Source: Phaeoceros laevis (taxonomy: Eukaryota > Anthocerotophyta > Anthocerotopsida > Notothyladales). Taken from it: DNA of 23,866 nucleotides. Made by a program: the position numbers and the translations under genes. Under the pieces are notes generated by a model that saw only the letters and a program-made list of their open reading frames with translations, made no database searches and was not told the origin of the DNA. Below are positions 18,873-23,866 of this stretch, piece after piece (position 1 is the stretch's first letter; each line of letters opens with the position of its first letter). The stretch lies in assembly GCA_049999765.1 (NCBI GenBank), contig JBNGIQ010007614.1, positions 1-23,866 of the forward strand, given 5' to 3'.

Positions 18873-19098
18873 ACACCACTGCACATGACACCATTTCTAC
18901 ATCAGGAAAAACGTGAGCCAATGAGGATCTGGTGTACCTTGGACTGCTGTTTCACATAGCTTCAAGTTGAGGAACCAGAACAAGATTGGCTTCCGTCACT
19001 TTGAAATCAGCACAACTTTGCTGTCCAGACCCAGATGGCGTAATTAATGAAAAAAGTCTGTTGTGAAATTTAAGAAATGTAGTGTCATGGATTGTCCA
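18873..19098 (+). repeat. segmental duplication, copy B
   Basis: This is a diverged copy of 16651-16895. The best block is GAGCCAATGAGGATCTGGTG at about 18914, continuing TACCTTGGACTGCT. It ends near TGTCATGGATTGTCC. Confidence 0.75.
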
Positions 19099-19357
19099 CC
19101 CTCATACAGACACTACGACACCTGCACAGCCTGAGTCTAGCACAAGGCTGGGGTACATGCATTCACGAGTCGGCTGGAAGCACCGTTTGAGGACAACAGG
19201 AGCTGGACAACCTTTTGGTTCCGTTTCGATTCTTTTCAGCACTTGATAACTAAGAATTCGGAAACGTAGAGCCCCAACATGGGCTGAAGGGCTTAAGCCC
19301 ATGCTGAAAGGTGAAAGTGTGGCAGCATCATGATGAGCACAACATTTCTGAGGGTGT

Positions 19358-20593
19358 TCACGGAATGCACTGCTGACGGTTATGGGCCAAATTGATCGTC
19401 TCTTGTACCACCTGCGCATATGCATGCACCACCACCCTTGGAAACTTGTGTTAGCTACTCAGGTGTGAATTGGATGCTGTATCTATCGATCTGTGGATGG
19501 CTCACCCGCCAAGTGAGCTCCATCTTCTTGGTGTCCTCCCAAGTTAGCAAGTGCCGGCCCTCCAGCTGCATATTCTTGGCGATGGCATCCTGCTCCGCCT
19601 GCATTTACAAGTTCACTCATGTTCATGATCAAACAAGTTTCAGAATTGAACGGCCGAATTGTCCAAGTACCTGAACTTGCTCCAGAATGTGAGGATGTTG
19701 TGCCAGCATTTTGACGACCCAGCAGAGGAAGATTCCGGGCGTCCTATGGCCCGCGCCCAACAGCAGCAGCAGGTTGTCCAGCACCTCGCCTGCCCGGAGC
19801 TTCCTGGCGCTGGCCTTGTCGACGCCGGCGCCCTCCACGATTTTGGCTTCCATGAGCGATGTCAGGCCGTCCGGCTGCGGATTTTGGAGGCCGCGGCGCT
19901 CGTCCATGAGCTTTTCGGCGAATTTCACTAGCTTCTTCCTTGCCTGAAATGGAGGAATGAATTCAGTCATAAGCTTACTGCTGGGAGATTGATGAGGGGC
20001 GTCAGTGTGGAGGCTGACTCACGTCCAAGGATCTCCTCAAGCCCCAGCCGGGCACGTTGATGGGAATGCTCATCAGCCCCTCCTCCAGCTCGTCAAACAG
20101 GCGCGCCACCTCATCCATTTCTTCTTGGCTCGTGGCCGACGCGCCGCAGGAGAAGCGCAAAACCACCCGCAGCGCATACTGCAGCAGGTGAGCGCTGGAT
20201 TCATCAATCGACGAGTTCCCTTGGGGAATTGGAACGTCTAGAGACTACTAGCCGATTGATTGCGTGTGTACGTACCATGTGGCCCTCGTTCATGGTGACG
20301 ACGGTGCCGGATTTGGGCCAGGAGGCGAGGCAAGCTCGAGCCTCCTCCGACACGGCAGGGCAGAAGGCTCTGAGGGCGTCGGGCGCCAGCAGCTGGTGCT
20401 GCAGCAGCTTCCGCAGCGCCGTGTGCCGCGGCCCCGCGGGCACCATGGACAGCGCGTCCCGCCCCAGGATGTCGTTGGAGTAGATGGCGCGCAACGCGTG
20501 GTGCGCCTCCGGCGTGGCCAGGAAGAACTCGAGCGCGTCCTTGGACGTGGTCACCACCGCGCGCTCGCCAAAGACGTGCGTCGAGAACGTGTT
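19358..20593 (-). pseudogene. cytochrome P450 (CYP85-clan-like), truncated pseudogene
   Basis: Five exon blocks in order: about 20593-20276, 20178-20023, 19943-19671, 19598-19506 and 19411-19358. Introns between them are GT-AG and keep phase. Landmarks: FSTHVFGERAVVTTSKD, SMVPAGPRHTALRKLL (C helix, WxxxR-like region), SIPINVPGWGLRR typical of the CYP85 clan, ARKKLVKFAEKLMDERRG, the I helix LLLLLGAGHRTPG, and the pre-K segment LTWEDTKKMELTWR. P450s of this clan are ER-bound monooxygenases of terpenoid, sterol or hormone metabolism. Defects: the I-helix signature normally reads AGHETT or AGHDTT, and here the acid is Arg and the second Thr is Pro. The K-helix ExxR reads ETIN, without Arg, and a TGA follows 12 codons later. 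No heme-binding FxxGxRxCxG exon and no membrane-anchor exon were found. The acceptor before the first block reads TTGCAAC where CAG is expected. It is non-functional as sequenced, but decay looks recent because four exons remain open. Confidence 0.85.
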
Positions 20594-20640
20594 GCAAGTC
20601 GAAACAAGACAATTACAAACTTGAACCCTGTCCCACTACT

Positions 20641-21441
20641 AGTATCCACGTAAATACAGCATTCCAAATGGTACTTCAATTTTTTGGCAAATTGTAGCAG
20701 GACACACCGCCTATTTTACAGATGTGGATCCTTCAGTTCTGAACTGTAGGGTGAACAGACTGGTCACTGGTGCATCCGCGCATACACAATATTGTACATG
20801 TGTGTATGTCTATGTTGAGGAACTTCAGGTTGTGCCGGTACAAGTTCACACACTGACTATACATGTTCAGCTGCAAGAGTAATTATTTAGCAAGACAACT
20901 GTAAAGTTGTGCTGTCGAAGGACAAATTTTCAAAAGCTTTTCAGGTCACACAGATTCATGAGTAGTGCTGCTCCCCAACCTGTTGGCATGTGCATTCATG
21001 AAAAAGGTAGCTAGTTGGGATCCGGGAGTGGTTGGGAGAAAGGAAATCTAAAGTATTCCTGACATTTCGACGGATCAGAATGGATCCTTCAATCCTTGGA
21101 CGGGGAGGTGCCAGATCATGCCTCCTCTGTTTCATGACAGTGAAGTACGAAGCAAACTGTAAGCTTGAGAGGCACGTATGTTTCTCATGGCTGTAGTTAC
21201 TATATTCTATGTCCCTTCATAATGGAGCTACACTTTTTCTGTTTACTAGAGGATATCTACATTTTTTTTGTCTTTGTTTTCATGATAACCGTCTGAAGCT
21301 CCGGCCCGTTTGGACCCAACAAGCAGCTTCTTCTTCTTCCGACGGGCCGACGGCACGGCTACCATATCAGCTGTCACAAGATAGGCTATTGTAGACGTTC
21401 ATACTAGTTTGGAAGATGGCGAACATATGACTGTACCTCTC
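20641..21441. other. no gene recognised between P450 remnant and secreted protein
   Basis: The expected P450 N-terminal anchor and proline-rich exon are absent on the minus strand. Nothing else is assignable. A short (TTC)n tract lies near 21330. Confidence 0.45.
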
Positions 21442-21978
21442 ATGTTTGATGCTCTCCTGCTGCTTCTTTTCCTGCTGATTTCCAGCTACAGCGCTACTAG
21501 CGCCCCGATTGCGTACCAGGTATCTAACTAACTTGAGCTTCCCCATCGACATCCATCAATGTGGAAATCAGACCCATCTTTTAGCTTGCTTGTCTCACGA
21601 TTGCGAAATGTATGTGGTCCTCCTTTCAATTCAAACAATCGCTGCACCGAATTGTGGCAGGTGGAGAAATCGGGATTGTACACTCGCTTGTCTGCGAGGC
21701 TCAAGTCGTTCCGGGACTCTCCTGTCCACGGTCCTGTTGTGACACTCCAGGTATGGTACAGTGACACCAGGTCCAAGTTTCCTAGAGCTCTAGAGCACTA
21801 GCTACTTGTAATAAGCTGCTTCAGGATTGAGCTCTTCAGAAATGATGGTTTCAGTCGAGAGCACTCCCTTGTCGACATATTCAGAGCCTTAGGGAACCAG
21901 GAAATCTTTGCCTGCAACCCTTTTTCTAGGGAGGTTGCTTTGCTAAAGTTCTGCTGCATGCATGCTAGGCGTAACTAG
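21442..21978 (+). CDS. small secreted protein, unknown family (3 exons, predicted)
   Basis: Exon 1 is 21442-21519, exon 2 21661-21770 and exon 3 21825-21978; the splice sites are CAG|GTATCT...GGCAG|GTGG and ACCAG|GTCCAA...TTCAG|GATTG. All joins keep phase, giving 113 residues and a TAG stop. Residues 1 to about 20 are a clear signal peptide (MFDALLLLLFLLISSYSATS), so the protein should enter the secretory pathway. The mature part is basic and mixed: GLYTRLSARLKSFRDSPVHG, VVTLQVWYSDT, IELFRNDGFSREHSLVDIF, ALGNQEIFACNPFS. I do not recognise it. The regular alternation and absence of low complexity make it look protein-like. Exon 2 could instead begin further upstream, since its frame is open through VCGPPFNSNNRC, and the true 3' end could differ. 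It has no recognised partners, and the flanking genes are pseudogenes. Confidence 0.45.
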
Positions 21979-22117
21979 CAGCGAGGAATTGCTAGCTAGC
22001 AACAATTCAATTGCAGCGCTGGAACATCCAATTGCAGGGTTGATTCATTCAATTGCCCACTTGCAGGCAACTGAAAGTTTAGCGACCAGCTGAGGCAGAG
22101 GGAATTCATCGAAGCCG

Positions 22118-23368
22118 ATGGCGTCGTCGGAGTCGTTTCCCACAGCTGGGCCTAGTCCCGAGCTCAAGGCAAACATCCTGAGCAGGCGCTTCTGGCACTG
22201 GATGCACTCCATGGTGATGCTGGGCAACAAACGGCCTCTCCAGCAAGCAGATTTGTACGACATGAATCCCAGGGAGTCGACAGAGTAGCTTGCGCAGCTG
22301 TGGCAGAGAACCGTAGAGAAGAAGAAGAGGCAGCGCAAGCTTGAGGGAAGCGAAGGCCCCAGCACTTCTACCAAGTTCCCTCCCATCTGGGGCGTCCTCT
22401 TCTCGGCCCTGGGGAGGGAATTTTTCCTGGCATCCCTGTTCAAGCCCCTGTGGCTCACGGCAGTGATGCTCCAAGTCTACGTGCGCAAGGCCCTGGTGCA
22501 GACCGCTGAGGACAAGGAGACGCAGCTGCAGTGGTGGTGGGGAAGCCTCCTGGTGCTGGCCATGCTGCTCACCTCGGTGGTGCAGAGCGTGTCGCAGCAC
22601 TCGATGTTCACGCTGAGCCAGAAGGTGGGCATGAAGGTGCGCTCCATCGTGGCCCTGGCCGTTTTCGACAAGGTGCTGGTTATGAAGTCCGTGGCTATGG
22701 CGGGATCCAGCAGCGGCCAATTGATGAACCTGGTGACCAACGACACGCAGAAGCTCCTGGACACGGCCACCTACTTCCACTTTGTGTGGTTCGCGCTGGT
22801 GGAGCTGCTGGTGCTGGCGGCCTTCTGCATCTGGGAGGCCGGCGTGGCGGCCGTGCCAGGGGTGGTGCTCTCCTTCTGCACGCAACCGCTGCTGGTGTGG
22901 ATGGCCGGCTCTGTAGGGCGGATCCGGAGGAAGGCTGTGGCGTGCACCGACGCCCGAGTCCGGCTGGTGGGAGAGATGCTCAACGGCGTGAGAGTGGTGA
23001 AGTACAATGGCTGGACGTCGGCGTTTCTGGAGCAGGTGGAGGAGCTGAGGAGGAAGGAGATGCGGTTCATCAAGCGGGCCGCCTACCTCCGCGCTTCCAC
23101 TTCCACCATCCGGGACGCTGCCACGCCCTTGGCATCGCTGGTGACGTTCGGGACCTATGTGGCTCTGCATGGCGGCAATCTGGACTCGAGCAAGGCGTTC
23201 GCGATTCTGGCACTCTTTAGCCTGCTGGTGCGGGTGTTTTCCATCGCTCCCACCGGGATTTAGCATGCAGGGGAGGCTCTGGTTTCGGTGCAGAGGTTGC
23301 AAAAAGTCCTGGACATGCCCAGCGGAGACCCTGTTGATAATGCTCAGGATCATGCTGTAGTAACTCAG
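22118..23368 (+). pseudogene. ABCC (MRP-type) ABC transporter, 5' part with two in-frame TAG codons
   Basis: From ATG 22118 one frame runs to about 23368 with only two stops, TAG at 22286-22288 and TAG at 23261-23263. N-terminus: PELKANILSRRFWHWMH, then LGNKRPLQQADLYDMNP, the ABCC L0-to-TMD1 linker (family form LGxKRPLExxDvYdL). TMD1 follows with several membrane segments: LVLAMLLTSVVQSVSQHSMF; the ABCC motif LMNLVTNDTQKLLD; VWFALVELLVLAAFCIWEAG; and GEMLNGVRVVKYNGW with EQVEELRRKE, the coupling-helix region (usually EiLnGiRvlKlyaWE). After the second TAG, EALVSVQRLQKVLDMPSGD is the linker before NBD1. Walker motifs are not in the window. There is no TMD0; an upstream in-frame TGA supports the start. 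Full-length ABCCs export glutathione and other conjugates. A possible donor (CAGG|GTAGAA) near 23369 could begin an intron. It is called a pseudogene on the stops; unexamined alternatives are readthrough or sequencing error. Confidence 0.85.
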
Positions 23369-23453
23369 GGTAGAATTTATCCCCTTGTCTGTCGTAGTAT
23401 AAGGGGTTTCGTTCCCACAGAGGATTCTCTCGGGAACAACAACAGGTCAAAAT
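23369..23453. other. end of ABCC similarity; possible intron start or insertion boundary
   Basis: ABCC similarity ends at VDNAQDHAVVTQ. The following bases have no NBD1 sequence in any frame. Either an intron begins at GTAGAA or another sequence has inserted here. Confidence 0.5.
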
Positions 23454-23768
23454 GACGTCTGGAGACACTACAACGACCTAACTAGACTACGTCCAGATCA
23501 GGTCCCCACGACTACCAACTAGGCGTCCACAAAATACGACGTCCTAGCTCTTCACTTCACCATAATCCTCCTACGTCCACCAACGGTACGTCCGTAGGGG
23601 CACATCTACGTACTGAGTACGTCAGCCTCCCACGTCAGGTAGACGTCTACCTCCTCCAGGTTACTGAAGACGTCGTCTGACGTCTCCCCACCTGTAAACA
23701 CAGGACGTCTGAGGTCTGACGCCTGTCCAAAAAACTTGCCGACGTCTGCCTAACTCCACGCCGACGTC
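23454..23768. repeat. ACGTC motif cluster
   Basis: ACGTC occurs 13 times in about 315 bp, eight of them as the palindrome GACGTC (23454, 23538, 23642, 23669, 23679, 23704, 23741, 23763). The others are at about 23489, 23573, 23588, 23619 and 23632. The ACGT core is what plant bZIP factors bind. Spacing is irregular, so this is a motif-dense region and not a clean tandem array. Confidence 0.85.
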
Positions 23769-23866
23769 CAGCAACTTGCCACGACAACCGATCTCCAAGG
23801 GAAGTGTTTGGGGACTCTTGGGTATTTGCACGCTGCACCGTAGCCAAAAGCGGCGGTACTCTTGGC

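Noticed and set aside
20264-20653. 129-codon plus frame opposite the P450
   Set aside because: Antisense shadow of the GC-rich P450 exon; the minus strand has P450 landmarks.
22106-23353. 415-codon open frame on the minus strand
   Set aside because: It is antisense to the ABCC coding sequence. Its His/Gln/Leu-rich product follows from the GC-rich sense codons, and the plus strand has clear ABCC motifs.
22118-23368. TAG recoded as an amino acid (alternative genetic code)
   Set aside because: Three independent gene models in the window end naturally in TAG, so TAG acts as stop here.

Overview
This window is nuclear DNA of a green plant, and it contains a scaffold gap of 100 N. The evidence is a spliced dihydroxyacetone kinase of plant type plus decayed pieces of a laccase, a CYP85-clan P450, an ABCC transporter and PPR proteins. 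Most introns I could place are 87-150 bp. That, together with the multi-exon genes and the plant-style families, fits a compact-intron land plant, perhaps a bryophyte or lycophyte. The sequence alone does not settle the group, so treat this as inference.

Layout. 1-2235 is degraded intergenic DNA with two PPR scraps in opposite orientation and a perfect 21-bp inverted repeat. 2236-2933 (minus) is a two-exon gene for a small secreted six-cysteine PAN/Apple-like protein. 2934-5300 is mostly uninformative and includes the gap. 5301-5790 (plus) is a frameshifted laccase remnant. 6726-11426 (minus) is the one clearly intact large gene: a 20-exon dihydroxyacetone kinase whose assembled exons encode 606 residues, with both DhaK and DhaL domains and one apparent GC-AG intron. 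11430-14100 is repeat-rich: three copies of a BED-finger-like segment (two direct, one inverted), a dispersed 53-bp repeat and several short tandem repeats. 14100-19350 holds no recognised gene. It has an orphan terminal exon, a diverged segmental duplication, a TATA-bearing tandem duplication ending in a perfect hairpin, a tRNA-like B box and exact 27-bp and 35-bp tandem repeats. 19358-20593 (minus) is a P450 pseudogene. 21442-21978 (plus) is a possible three-exon gene for a 113-residue secreted protein of unknown family. 22118-23368 (plus) is the 5' part of an ABCC transporter whose long frame is interrupted only by two TAG codons. 23450-23770 is unusually dense in ACGTC motifs.

The recognised genes do not form a pathway or operon-like system. 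The pattern is one conserved metabolic gene surrounded by broken copies of large plant families and repeats, as expected in a low-constraint, probably silenced region. I found no convincing new multi-gene system. The most useful leads are the unidentified secreted protein, the two-amber ABCC frame, the GC-AG intron and the ACGTC cluster.
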